Below, piece after piece: positions 12,055-22,639 of a stretch of 64,000 nucleotides of DNA (its first letter is position 1; every line of letters begins with the position of its first letter). The notes beneath the pieces are model-generated. The model made no database searches and was not told where the DNA came from. It saw only the letters and a program-made list of their open reading frames with translations. Made by a program: the position numbers and the translations under genes. The DNA comes from Pogona vitticeps (Eukaryota > Chordata > Lepidosauria > Squamata > Agamidae): assembly GCF_051106095.1 (NCBI RefSeq), contig NC_135783.1:58065447-58129446 (forward strand), in the 5' to 3' direction.

Positions 12055-12732
12055 CAGTGGTGCCCCGTATAGCGAGGTTAATCCGTTCCGGATTAACCTT
12101 CGCTATATGAAATCTTCGCTAAGCGGGAAGTAAAAAGCCATTGGAACGCATTAAACTTCATTTAATGCGTTCCAAATCGGCCCTAAACTTCCCACTTAGA
12201 GAAGTTTCCTGGCCCTGGGCAGCCATTTTCGCGCCCTCCCCTCGCTTGCCGAGGGCGCAAAAACGCCGCGGGGGGCCATTTCGGGTCGTTTTGAAGCCGC
12301 AAAACAGCTGTTTTGCGGCTTCAAAACGAACCTGAAATGGCCCCGCGCGGCGTTTTCGCGCCCTTGGCAACCGAGGGGAGGGCGCGAAAACGCTGCGCGG
12401 GGCCATTTCGGGTCGTCCGTGGCCGTTTTGAAGCCGCAAAACAGCTGTTTTGCGGCTTCAAAACGGACCCGAAATGGCCCCGCGCCGCGTTTTCGCGCCC
12501 TCCCCTCGCTTGCCGAGGGCGCGAAAACACAGCGCGGGGCCATTTCGGGTCCTCCGGCGCCCATTTTGGAGCCGCCGATCAGCTGATCGGCGGCTCCAAA
12601 ATGGCCGCCGGACGCCCCAATCGTCGCAAAGCGAGGTGCGGCGATTGGGTGCTCCGTATAGCGATCCCGAAAAAGGGGATCGCTATATGGATTCGTCGTT
12701 ATACGGTGTGCTCGCTAAGCGAGGCACCACTG
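12055..12732. mobile_element. CpG-rich Tigger-like MITE with palindromic core
   Basis: CAGTGGTGCCCCGTATAGCG at the left and GCTAAGCGAGGCACCACTG at the right, TA on both sides. The core contains repeated, mutually inverted blocks: gccgcaaaacagctgttttgcggc occurs twice as a perfect palindrome (positions about 12294-12322 and 12432-12460), and gccgccgatcagctgatcggcggc occurs once. It is strikingly CpG-rich. The many overlapping frames in it are by-products of these repeats. Confidence 0.82.
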
Positions 12733-13119
12733 TACAGGCTAGGGAAGTCAGCACAAGTACAAGTGCTTGGCCTGGATCCAAACTGGTAACTGAGATAGGT
12801 CCCAGTGAACTCAGTGGAATTTAATTCTTACTAAACATGTTTAAGATTGCAGTGCACACTGCAGTCATATGCACATTTGTTACGTGTCAGACTTTCTATG
12901 TGTATTATTGGCCTTCCACTTAATTTACATATTTTAAATGTGCAATATGTGTCACATGAGAAGCTTCACAATGGACCAATAACGTAAAAGTATTCGGAAT
13001 GTTCTGGAATAAGCCCACACAAACGGTTTAAAAAGCCACATCAAAAGTAAGAAATGAAATACGTAGAACAAGCTCCAAAATTATTGCAAATAATAATCTG
13101 ACAAAATACCATTGAGTAT

Positions 13120-14009
13120 TGTGAGGGTTCAGTTTTTGGGGCTGTTGGTTCTTCAAATAAAGGACAAGTCGGTTGAGGTAAATCCAATGGTTCAGTATTT
13201 ATTGCAACATCAACTCCAACAGGGTTCACCCCTAAAAAGGGGTTCAAAGATTCTTGCAACACATTGCTCGGCTTTAACGGGGTCCATAAACCGTTTATGA
13301 AAGGGTTTGTTGTCTCTGGGTTCCAAGGTCCTGTTAATAACAGCACAGTTCCCTGCCCAGGGTCCAATTCTTCTTCCAGAGATATCAGCGGTAAAGTCTC
13401 TTCATCCCCACTCCACTCACTCCAGGACGACCCGTCTCCTCCTTCGACTCCCCAGGGACCGGGTAACCCCCCAACTTCCTTAATTCGGCTATATGCCATT
13501 GTTTTTTCCTTTCTAGCTCTCGGGCTACAGCTTCCCTTTCTTCCCGGAGCTTCCTTCTCCACTCCTTGGCCTCTGTCTCGCCCCAATACGAAGGACGAGG
13601 CTTCAGCCCAAGCCGACGGCGTTTCTCTGCCTCTTCATGGGGGACACGGACCTGCTCCCACTTGTGGGTCCAGTGATCCTCCATCCAGATCCACTCCCAT
13701 CCCCCCGGTATCTCCGCCGGCTTCCTTCTTATATCTCCCGCCGCTGCCTCAATCTCCTCCCTCCGTCTTCCCGCCAAAGATCCCCGGGTTCTGGGGTAAG
13801 GGTTAACCCTTCATAGTCGCCTCCAAATCTCCCGTATCTACCCCCTTATTTAAGGTAAGGGGTTTGGCGACCTCTTGTTCCCAATCTGGGGTCTCCATGC
13901 CTTTCTCTTCCTGACACGTTGGGGACGGAGGTGGGGATGTTTGAGTGTGAAGGGTTCTCTTCGAGAGCGACGGCACTCCCACTAAGGCCTCCATTTTGGG
14001 GGCCTCACA
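13120..14009 (-). mobile_element. Solo LTR of an LTR retrotransposon, 890 bp
   Basis: Begins TGTGAGG and ends CCTCACA on the plus strand, with the 5-bp duplication AGTAT on both sides (13115-13119 and 14010-14014). Read on the minus strand, an AATAAA signal lies near the 3' side, so minus is the likely sense. No internal region, primer-binding site or second LTR is seen, which fits a solo LTR left by recombination. Well-kept termini and target duplication suggest moderate age. Gypsy-type is a guess from the 5-bp duplication. Open frames lie inside it on both strands; their meaning is unknown. Confidence 0.72.
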
Positions 14010-14106
14010 AGTATGTGCTGTATTGCTGTATTTGGGACAGAAGGAAATGGCAACCGTAGGACTGATGGTGTTTCCTAGTGTTTGAAGCTAATTTAGTGCT
14101 CTAAAC

Positions 14107-14281
14107 CAGCCATTGTCAATGGGGGGGCATATGGCACATTTGAAGGGGGGCACAGACTGAAAACAATTCCTCACACACCACCTAATAAGGTTTGTTTATG
14201 CGACTTATACAGTAATGATTCAGTGTATATTTTTCATATTGTGTTTATGGTTGTGTCCAAAAAAAATGTTGAAAATGGCTG
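14107..14281. mobile_element. hAT-like MITE, CAGCCATT-type termini
   Basis: CAGCCATTGTCAA at the left and TTGAAAATGGCTG at the right, with diverged 8-bp flanks ctctaaac and ttctagat. Same terminal type as 41181-41370. The middle is AT-rich and non-coding. Confidence 0.65.
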
Positions 14282-14289
14282 TTCTAGAT

Positions 14290-15509
14290 TGCATTGACTA
14301 CATAGCTAGTGTATGGAGCTAATTCAATAAGTATACAGTAACAAAACAATATCTGAAATAGGTTTTAGGCTTAAATCTAATTGCTAGTCCCATCCCAACC
14401 TAAGTAGTCCCACTGAATCATTTGCTGAATAAGGTGTCAACATTTATGAAAATCCCTTTGATTCAGTTGGTCTCTTAGCTGGATTCAGACTAGTCTCCAA
14501 AATCCAAGGTTAAAATATGGAAACAATGGCATTTAAATTAAGGTAAAGTAGTTTAAAAAGTGTGATTCCATTATTCGCTCCAGGAATTGAGTTTTTCCCT
14601 GTCCAAGACTTGGAATCAACATGCAGTGGTTCAGCTTGCAATGTACACCATAATTAGAGACATTATTCTTTTTGTGACAGTCTCCTGAGGAAAAAGCTAG
14701 ACTAGAGTTAAGTAAACACATAGATCTTGAGGGTGATAGGAGCTTTCAGTGTTTGCAGAATAAATCATGGGGCAGTATGCCGGGCACTAAACATTTTGGA
14801 ATGCTTTCCCTTGGGCTACTTGCCTGATGCAAAGGCTAATGCAATTTACAGAATAGGCTAAGATCCTTTTAATCATGTAGAATTTTAATTAATAGATTTG
14901 TTACCATTGTTGCTTTTGTTTTATACCTGTTTGCCCTATTTTACAAATTTTATTGTCCTTTTAAATGAACTCAGGTAACCTGCCCTTTTAAAAAAAAATA
15001 ACATGGTAAGGCAGAATATTTTTCAAATAAATTCCATGTTGTTAAGATCCTCTAAAGATTAGATATAGATGTAGGGGGGAGGGTCAGTTCCAGGTAGAAA
15101 GGTGCAGAAGCTCATTTTCTTATGGTCCAAAGTCCTACTTGTGCCCGGCTGTGAGACTGGCCAGCAGCAGATGCAGAGGTCAGAATTCAGCTTGAAATCA
15201 CCTCTATACTTTTGGTGCCAGGATGTCCTTGGAGGTTCTTTGCCTTTGAAAATGCTGATGGGAGAGTACTAGAGGCTGGGATTAAAAACAAAAGTTCAGG
15301 TTATTGGACCACCACCTGTCCAATAATGGCATGTTTAAAGGTGCACAAAAGAATAATTTCCCAGCTGATCTTTTATGTTCCAGTCAGACAGTATAGAAAC
15401 TTTTAATCAATCAGTAATTCATGGTTATTTCTTGAACCTTAACTCATCTGTCTTAATTTTGTAAAAAATTCCTTTTTTTTTTTAAGTGCATGACTTTTCT
15501 TTGGGCATA
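14290..15509. other. Intergenic, nothing recognised
   Basis: Unique-looking AT-rich sequence between two MITEs. No exon, RNA gene or transposon could be supported. Confidence 0.4.
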
Positions 15510-15734
15510 CAGTGGTGCCTCGACTTACAAACTTAATTGGTTCAGGAAGATGGCTGTAACTCGAAATGTTTGTAAGTTGAAGCACCATTTCCCATAGGAA
15601 TGCACTGAAATGCAATTAATCTGTTCCAGTTGAAGAAAAAAATTACAAAAAAAATCACTGCAAGACCAGTTGTAAATGCAATTAATCCCTTCCAACTGAA
15701 AGGGGGGGGAGAAAAGCAATCAACCATGCAAGAC
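15510..15734. mobile_element. Tigger-like MITE, left end only
   Basis: CAGTGGTGCCTCGACTTACAAAC preceded by TA. The interior resembles the family at 44521-44874. The right terminus is missing; the element runs into the microsatellite at 15735. Confidence 0.6.
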
Positions 15735-15738
15735 AAAA

Positions 15739-15797
<59 letters not shown>

Positions 15798-15869
15798 ACA
15801 AACAAACATACATACATACATACATACATACATACATACATACATACATACATACATACATACATACAT
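15735..15869. repeat. Compound microsatellite (AAAT)n (ACAT)n
   Basis: About 65 bases of AAAT units followed after a few AAAC units by about 70 bases of ACAT units. It creates artificial open frames on the minus strand. Confidence 0.95.
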
Positions 15870-16709
15870 TATCCAAGATTTGAATGGTATCATTGAATAC
15901 ACATCCATTGCGATTAAAAGGCGCTCTGTTTTTTGATACCGGAGATAGTAAAGGAGATATCATACTGGCTGTTTGCTCACATGACTCTTGATTTGTAGCT
16001 CCTAGGACAAATGTCAATAGTGTAATCAGCGGGGTCCTAACCTTTACATTTGGCAGCTCCAACCCCGTGGGGTGCCACTTACTAACATGGGGGACTCTCC
16101 CCCACTGCTAACTGGAAGCTGGTCCATAACAATTAGGGAGATCTCCTCAGTGTCATTTAGTCCCACATTGTCCCGTATGTTATACTTTGGTGGGTTAATA
16201 GGCCTTGCTGAGTTCTGGAGCCGAAAGTGCAGTTCTTTTAACCTGACCAGAATCTCTGATTGTGCTTCCTTTGATGGGCCCAGGAAAGCTGCCGGTGTCC
16301 CTAACTCCACCAGATCTATTATATGGCTGTCCTCATTATGTACAGTGCCCATTTGATCTGGCCACGTGATTAGTTCAGTTTCCATGACTGACTCTGTCCT
16401 TGGTTTCGGTGTTGGCAATGCTATTCTTGCCAGCTTTACGTATATCAGGAGACTTGTAAATAGGGTTTGGGAGGAGGGATAAATCTTGGTGTTGTGGGAC
16501 ACTCTTGTTGGGAATATTCCAAATTTCTTTAATAAAAATCTACCTCAGTATCAAAGATGAAGCTTTTTTGGTTTGGAACAGTAACACTACTTTTTGTATC
16601 TGGTTAGATTTGTTTAAGGTTTCAAGTGAAATTAAGTCATCTAATAAGGGAGGAGTCTTCAGGAGAAAGTTTAGATGTCTTGCTACTTGGTTCTTAGTAG
16701 ACCAGTTTA

Positions 16710-17114
16710 TAGTTGTGCCTCGCTTTACGATTGCCCCATATTACGACGAAACCGCATTACGACGATCGCACAACAATGGTCTAAATGGGTTTTTTCGCTT
16801 TGCGATGATCAGTTCCCTGCTTCGGGAACCGATTCTTTGCAAAACGATGTTTTTTAAACAGCTGATTGGTGGTTTCAAAATGGCCACCGGGTAAACAAAA
16901 TGGCTCCCCGCTGTTTTCTGGGACGGATTCCTTGCAAGACAGGCAGCGAAAATGGCTGCCCTATGGAGGATCTTTGCTGGACGGTGAGTTTTGACCCCAT
17001 TGAAACGCATTGAAGGGGTTTCAATACGTTTCAATGGGTTTTTCGCATTACGATGTTTTCGCTTAACAATGATTTTCCTGGAACAGATTATCTCCGTTAA
17101 GCGAGGCACCACTG
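16710..17114. mobile_element. Tigger-like MITE with TA target duplication
   Basis: Left end TAGTTGTGCCTCGCTTTACG (first base changed from C), right end AAGCGAGGCACCACTG, TA flanks. Related to 17693-18114 and 45980-46377: all three contain aaaatggc(c/t)gcc(c/a)t-like and gaggatctt(t/c)gctgga blocks. Confidence 0.8.
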
Positions 17115-17692
17115 TATTTTCCTTTATAGGGGCAGACCGTTAGGCAGATTTTTCAGGGTTGCAGAGAGAGAGCAAATGTTTTAAAATCCTCCCCTGTTTT
17201 TCTTAGGCTTCCCTCTGATTGCTGCCCGGACTGTTGAAAGTTGGGGGAAGTTATTGTTATGGATGTCTTACTCTTACTCCTCACCACTTCTGATGTTCTT
17301 CCAAGTAGGTCTGCGTTATTTACAGTAGCTAAATTTTCCCTTCTATCAAGGCTCTTCATTAGGGAGGAGATTTATTTTCCCGAAAATGTAGATAGATCTT
17401 TTACAGCTTTCAATATATAGTCTATAGTTCTCTCCATACTTCTCCTTATCAGCTTTAATGTGTCAGTTGGTTCAGGCCCTCTTTTGGGTTCCTCCATCGT
17501 TGTCTTTAAGCCTTCTTGTGAGTTTACCTTGTCATTGGGCTGTCCCTTCTCTATATCAAATAAAATTGCTAACGTGTCCTTCTCTCCCTTTTGATTGCTT
17601 TCATCATTATCACTTTAAATCAGGGGAGAAAAGGAACTGGATATAGGAGTGGGAAATAAAAGTTCAGGTTGGGCACTAAAAAAAGTCCATTA

Positions 17693-18114
17693 CAGTGGTG
17701 CTTCGCTTAACGATTGCCCCGAATTATGACAAATCCGCTTTATGACAATCTTTTTGCGATCGCAAAACGATGGTCTAAATGGGGGAATTTCTCTTAGCAA
17801 TGATCAGTTCCCTGCTTCAGGAACTGATTTTCGCTTTACGTCGATCAAAAACAGCTGATCGTCGGGTTTTCAAAATGGCCACCGGGTGCTTAAAATGGTT
17901 CCCTGCTGTGGTTAGGGACGATTTCCTCGCTATACAGGCAGCGAAAATGGCCGCTGTATGGAGGATCTTCGCTGGACAGTGAGTTTTTACCCCACTGGAA
18001 TGCATTGAATGGGTTTCAATGCGTTTCAGTTGGGTTTTTAATTTCGCTTATGATGTTTTCACTTAACGGCAAATTTCCCGGAACGGATTATCGTCGTTAA
18101 GCGAGACACCACTG
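17693..18114. mobile_element. Tigger-like MITE with TA target duplication
   Basis: CAGTGGTGCTTCGCTTAACG to TTAAGCGAGACACCACTG, TA on both sides. Same subfamily as 16710-17114. Confidence 0.82.
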
Positions 18115-18579
18115 TATTTTGGTCTGTTTTGGAGCAGGGAGAGAGTGAATCTTCTTTTCTGCATCGCAGTGGCGTTTCCCAACACCTATCTCTCTTGAGA
18201 AAGAAATGTTTTAGTAATGACTCACCACCTCCTATAGTCTTATCCTCAGTGTCCAATTGATTAGATTTTTGGGGCTTAGCTTTTCTAAATATTTATAACT
18301 GTTAAAACTATTTTAGATAGGGAGTGGAGCTCACTACAAACACTGCCTCCTCCCTCACCAGAACCAGATTGGCCGGTGAATTGGACTCGGACTACTGTAA
18401 TCAATTGTTAATCAACCAAAATCGGACTACTACAGAACTGGTAGCGAAATTTTGGGTGGCATGATGTAGTAGCCAGAATAGACAGCTAAACCCTTAGACC
18501 TTGGTTTTATATTGCTATATTTGCTGTTTTAGATATTTTACTTTTTGTATGTCTGTGTCATCGAGTTTCTCCTTTAGGC

Positions 18580-18714
18580 CAGTGGTCCCTAACCTGGGCC
18601 TCGAGATGTTCTTGGACTTCAACTCCCAGAAATCCTGGCTAGCAGAGGTGGTGGTGAAGGCTTCTGGGAGTTGTAGTCCAAGAACATCTGGAGGCACAAG
18701 GTTGAGGACCACAG
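18580..18714. mobile_element. hAT-like MITE with perfect 8-bp target duplication
   Basis: CAGTGGTCCCTAACC at the left and GGTTGAGGACCACAG at the right, with CTTTAGGC on both sides (18572-18579, 18715-18722). The interior has mirrored gggagtt(g)tagtccaagaacatct units. Confidence 0.85.
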
Positions 18715-19055
18715 CTTTAGGCAACTCCAGTTGTTGCTTCTCCCCTTTCTCCTTTCCGCGTTCTGCCACCAAAAGGATCTCTACCTTCCCCTTTTACTCT
18801 TTTGACTTTGTTTCATATTTTCCTGCCTTTACAACCACTTCTTTCGTGAACTTGCTCTTTCCCACTCCCAATGTAATTTCTCCCGCAATCTCGCATGCCA
18901 TATCTTTTTCCACCTCCTCTACCAGTGCTTCAATCACAACGGATGGCACATTCTCAGTCATTCCTCCTTCACAGTCTGATGGTTCTTTATAGTGCATGCC
19001 AGTCTTTGAAGTTTTGTATTCAATTTTGTTTTATGTATGGCTTGGTGCCGGAACA

Positions 19056-19105
19056 ATAAAGTATGTATGTATGTACAGTATGTATATATGTATGTATGTA
19101 GAGAA
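19056..19105. repeat. (GTAT)n microsatellite behind a possible LINE 3' end
   Basis: tatggcttggtgccggaacaataaagtat leads into GTAT units with a few interruptions. The preceding 60 bases look like a LINE or retroelement tail; the family is not identified. Confidence 0.55.
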
Positions 19106-19139
19106 TATAGTCACTTTCATAACTGTTTTCCAGTTTCTT

Positions 19140-19310
19140 TATTTGTTCAGCTTCTATATTGCCCATCTGGCTACCAAAGCCACTCCGGGCAGCTCACAAT
19201 ACAATAAAACAGACACTTTAGAACTAAACATAATAGCTATAAGAAAAACTAAAATTAACCATATCAATCCACATACACAAAAGCAACATCAAAATAACTA
19301 ATTTTTAAAA
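19140..19310 (-). mobile_element. L2/CR1-type LINE 3' end
   Basis: ttctatattgcccatctggctaccaaagccactccgggcagctcacaatacaat is the inverse of the common gccgccc...tggtc 3' end of squamate L2/CR1 elements. Only the terminal part is present. Confidence 0.6.
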
Positions 19311-19341
19311 GTTTGGATCTAGATTTATGAAATTTAAAGTG

Positions 19342-19565
19342 TGCTGCTTATATACCGCCCCATAGTGCTTCAAGCACTCTCTGGGCGGTTTACAAGTTAA
19401 TTATGCAGGCTGCACATTGCCCCCCAGCGAGTTGGGTATTCATTTTACCGACCTCGGAAGGATAGAAGGCTGAGTCAACCTTGAGCTGGCTACCTGGGAT
19501 TGAACCCCAGGTTGTGAGCACAGTTTTGGCTGCAGTACAGCAGTTTAACAGCACTTTAAGTTAGT
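19342..19565 (-). repeat. LINE-derived interspersed repeat
   Basis: tataccgccccatagtgcttcaagcactctctgggcggtttacaa followed by ccgacctcggaaggatagaaggctgagtcaacc. A shorter copy of its start lies at 51270-51312. The gccgcccagagagtg-type end suggests an L2/CR1 relative. Confidence 0.55.
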
Positions 19566-20530
19566 AATAACAGCTTTCTTCATAGTATTTAAAGAATTGC
19601 CAGAGGAATAGACTGATTTTCCTCTGTTTCACGGCATACAGTTGCAGGGATTATTTCATTTCTCTGCCATAGTTAGCCTCTCAGACTAATGAGTGAATTA
19701 ACAGGGAATAGGTAGTGTTCAAATTCTTCCAGTCTTTGAACAGGGTACTATAATTAATGTTCATAATTAATGCAATTTATTTCATAGTTCAGTTTTCTGT
19801 GTTTTTTCTACTAAAAATTCATTTCCAAAGATACAAGAATAAAACATATGAAATTTCTTGGGATTTGGAAGTAAAGGTTTAATGTAATGTCTTAACTTTC
19901 CTCTGTGAATGGAATTTTAAAAATAATCATACACTAGCACTACTATCCATTTTATCACTATATTACCTAGGAATTTTAACTAGAAAAGGCATCAACATTA
20001 CTGTGATTAAAGAGATAAAAATTTAAAATAATTTTATAATAGTTTGATTACCCACTATGCCTCCTTGACAGGGATGGGACTTGATGATCCATAGGGTCCC
20101 TTCCAGGTCTGCAGCTCTCAGAGGATGGTAATGATATTTTCTTAATATATTCATAATGGTAAAATCAGGAATGCTTTGTCTTAGACTCCAATAATGTTTT
20201 ACATCAAAATTCACAAAGCATTTTTAATGGACGGTAATTATTTGAGTCTCACCTGAGAAGTAGATAATTGAGATTGTATTATAGTTATGGTAGCAACACA
20301 GAGAAAGAACATTTACTAAATCTGCATACTTCAGGGAATTTTCAGTGTAACTAGTTAGGCATTAGGGACTGCAGCTGTTTGGAATAACAAAGGGATGCAG
20401 GTAATTGAAGGCTATATACAGAAAAATTATTTAATAAACAAAAGTTTTATGATCATCACTGTACAATATTACTACACATTACTATATGTTATATTATTGT
20501 TGTTCAGCTCCACATTTTGATAAGGATAGA
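19566..20530. other. Intergenic, nothing recognised
   Basis: AT-rich. A short fragment tgacagggatgggacttgatgatcc...agg near 20068-20115 may be repeat-derived. No gene was seen. Confidence 0.4.
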
Positions 20531-20539
20531 TGATATATG

Positions 20540-20712
20540 CAGAGCCAATGTGGTGGCAGAGTAGAACTCGTGAGATCTGTGTTCAAATCCCCATATGGAA
20601 ACTCAATTGGAACTACTATGGCTAAAGCCACTCCTTAAATACTGTATCTCAAATACCTCAAAAGCCCTATTAGGATTACTGTAAGTCAGATGCAACTTGA
20701 CAGCACATAAAA
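20540..20712 (+). mobile_element. tRNA-type SINE
   Basis: gccaatgtggtggcagagt (A-box-like) and gtgttcaaatcccc (B-box-like) precede a body ending actgtaagtcagatgcaacttgacagcacata. Same tail as 60297-60518. Confidence 0.7.
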
Positions 20713-21409
20713 ACAAAAAGAAGTATGCCCCTGTTATCTTTGATCAGCATAATATCTTCCATGGCTAACTTGAAGGATGGGCCAATTCCTCTGAGATCAA
20801 GCAGTAGACTGAAGAAACAGATATTACTGCTTAACATAAGAGACACCTCCTGTACATATGATGCTTCAAAATAAAAGCTGTGTTTCCAAGGATTTCATAT
20901 TCTCCAGTAGTCTGAGACAGCTCTGGTTCCTCAAAATGTTCACTCTTGGGTTTGAACAGCAGCTTATCAGAGCAAGCTGTACTATGAAGCTCAGCAGAGA
21001 ATGTATCTCTGAAGTATATCATAGGGCTGTGGCATCTTGTTCAGCAGCTCTTTGTGAAATGATATACTGTACTGTTGTAGAGACAGGAAAGGAAAAATGC
21101 ATCACTAACTTGACTCTGTTATGTCAATTTTTTCTGGCATCTTATCCTCTTTTTATGCTCTGCTTCTTTAGTAAATATACAGTATTATAGTTTTATTTTA
21201 TTTATTTAACAATATTTTATTCCACCTTTCTCCTTAAAAAAGGACCCAAGTTGTAATGTAATGTACAGTAAAATTTTAACACAAATAACTTCAGCTAGTG
21301 GGTGGTTTAAAATGCATTAAACAAACTGAGTCAATATATGCCACACCTCATTCTTCCTCATTTTCAAAATACACTGTAACTAAGCTGATGTCCTGGGAAC
21401 AGGTATCGT

Positions 21410-21505
21410 ATGCAACTGCCTTTCCCAACCTGATGCTTTCCAGGTGTGTTAGACTCCTCTATCATCCATTGCTAGTTCTTGGAGGCATCATGTTGAGGAA
21501 CTGAT
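21410..21505. mobile_element. Degenerate hAT-like MITE
   Basis: cctttcccaacctgatgctttccaggtgtgttagact...gaggcatcatgttgagga resembles the ccaacct...aggttg-type hAT MITEs at 18580 and 54456. Termini are worn and no clear target duplication is left. Confidence 0.4.
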
Positions 21506-21898
21506 GCTAGAGTTGTTAGTCACACATGTGTATGTGACATACTGATCTATTTTATGACAAAGTGATTTTAAAAAGCTATAATTGCTGTTTACATAGGAAT
21601 GAGGCAAAGCTATACAAGAAACAATTTGGATCATCAGTGTATGTTTGATGCTTCACTGCAGATCTTAGATAAGTTCAGTCAATATTGGACTCAACCATCA
21701 TGGGGCAAAGCAAAATGTCCCACGGTTAACTTTTGGAAACTGACTGCTGTACTAGCAGAATCACCCTGGCTGCCAACCACAGTGTGGTAAGACCATCTCC
21801 TTCAGAGTCATCATTCAGGGAGGAAAAAAGAAGTGAGCAGTTAAGGATGAGCAACAATAGGAGTATACAGTAAAAAAAGCACACACATATATACTGTA

Positions 21899-22458
21899 CC
21901 ATGTTTCCCTGAAAATAAGATAAGGTCTTATATTAATTTTTGTTCCAAAAAACGCATTAGGGTTTATTTTCAGGGGATGTTTTATTTTACAGTCATGTCA
22001 TCTTCTAGGGACGTGGTGGCACTGCGGGCTAAACCGCAGAAGCCTCTGTGCTGCAAGGTCAGAAGACCATTAGTCGTAAAATTGAATCCACACAATGGAG
22101 TGAGCTCCCGTTGCTGGTCCCAGCTCCTGCCAACCTAGCAGTTCGAAAGCATGCAAATGCGAGTAGATAAATAGGTACCACCTAGTCTAGTCACTCTGGC
22201 CATGTGACCACCAAAACTGTCTACGGACAAACACTATGGCTTGGAGACGGGGATGAGCACCGTGCCCTAGAGTCAGACACAACTAAATGTCAAGGGGAAC
22301 CATTACCTTTACCATCTTCTTCTGGTTGCTGCACAATGATGGAAGGTGGGGTTTCACTTAACTAGGGCTTATTTTTGGGGTAGGGTTTATATTACAAGCG
22401 TCCTGAAAAATCCTACTAGGGCTTATTTTCAGGTTAGGTCTTATTTTCAGGGAAACGG
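21899..22458 (+). mobile_element. MITE with CCCTGTTTCCC termini, copy 2, split by a SINE
   Basis: Left end ccatgtttccctgaaaataa, right end ggaaacgg with TA flanks. The interior matches 1892-2169 but is interrupted by a 306-bp SINE (22007-22312) flanked by the 8-bp duplication catcttct. Confidence 0.85.
22007..22312 (+). mobile_element. Sauria/POM-like SINE inserted in a MITE
   Basis: agggacgtggtggcactgcgggctaaaccgcag (tRNA-like head, A box), gcagttcgaaagcatgcaaat (B box region), and the tail aaggggaaccattacctttacc. Target duplication CATCTTCT at 21999-22006 and 22313-22320. It must be younger than the MITE that it splits. Confidence 0.88.
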
Positions 22459-22639
22459 TATATCAAGTGAGTTTGAGTCTGAGAGGCGGGGAACTGCAGG
22501 AGCAGCTTACAGGCTCATGCTGTAAAGAGAGATAAATGCTCAGGGAAGAGGTAATGAAGCAATTTTCAAGAACACAAAAAAATACCATTTTCTTTTATTT
22601 CCTGTGAAGACCACATGAGCGTGACTTACAAAATCTTTC

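Larger units (their letters stand above)
15870..18997 (-). pseudogene. Decayed coding-like block of an unidentified element, split by MITEs
   Basis: Minus-strand frames with protein-like composition are spread over 18997-18794, 18256-18120, 17640-17150 and 16700-15880, separated by MITEs at 18580-18714, 17693-18114 and 16710-17114. The best-kept part is 16502-16044 (152 residues). I do not recognise the family; an ORF1-like protein of a retroelement is one possibility. It is broken in many places. No reverse transcriptase or other hallmark domain was recognised. Confidence 0.4.

Noticed and set aside
12158-12824. Open frames of 90-158 codons on both strands.
   Set aside because: They lie within the palindromic CpG-rich MITE and repeat the same peptide units in several frames.
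15682-15908. Met-Tyr-Val-Cys and Leu-Phe-Ile-Tyr repeat peptides.
   Set aside because: Microsatellite translation, as at 39128-39387.
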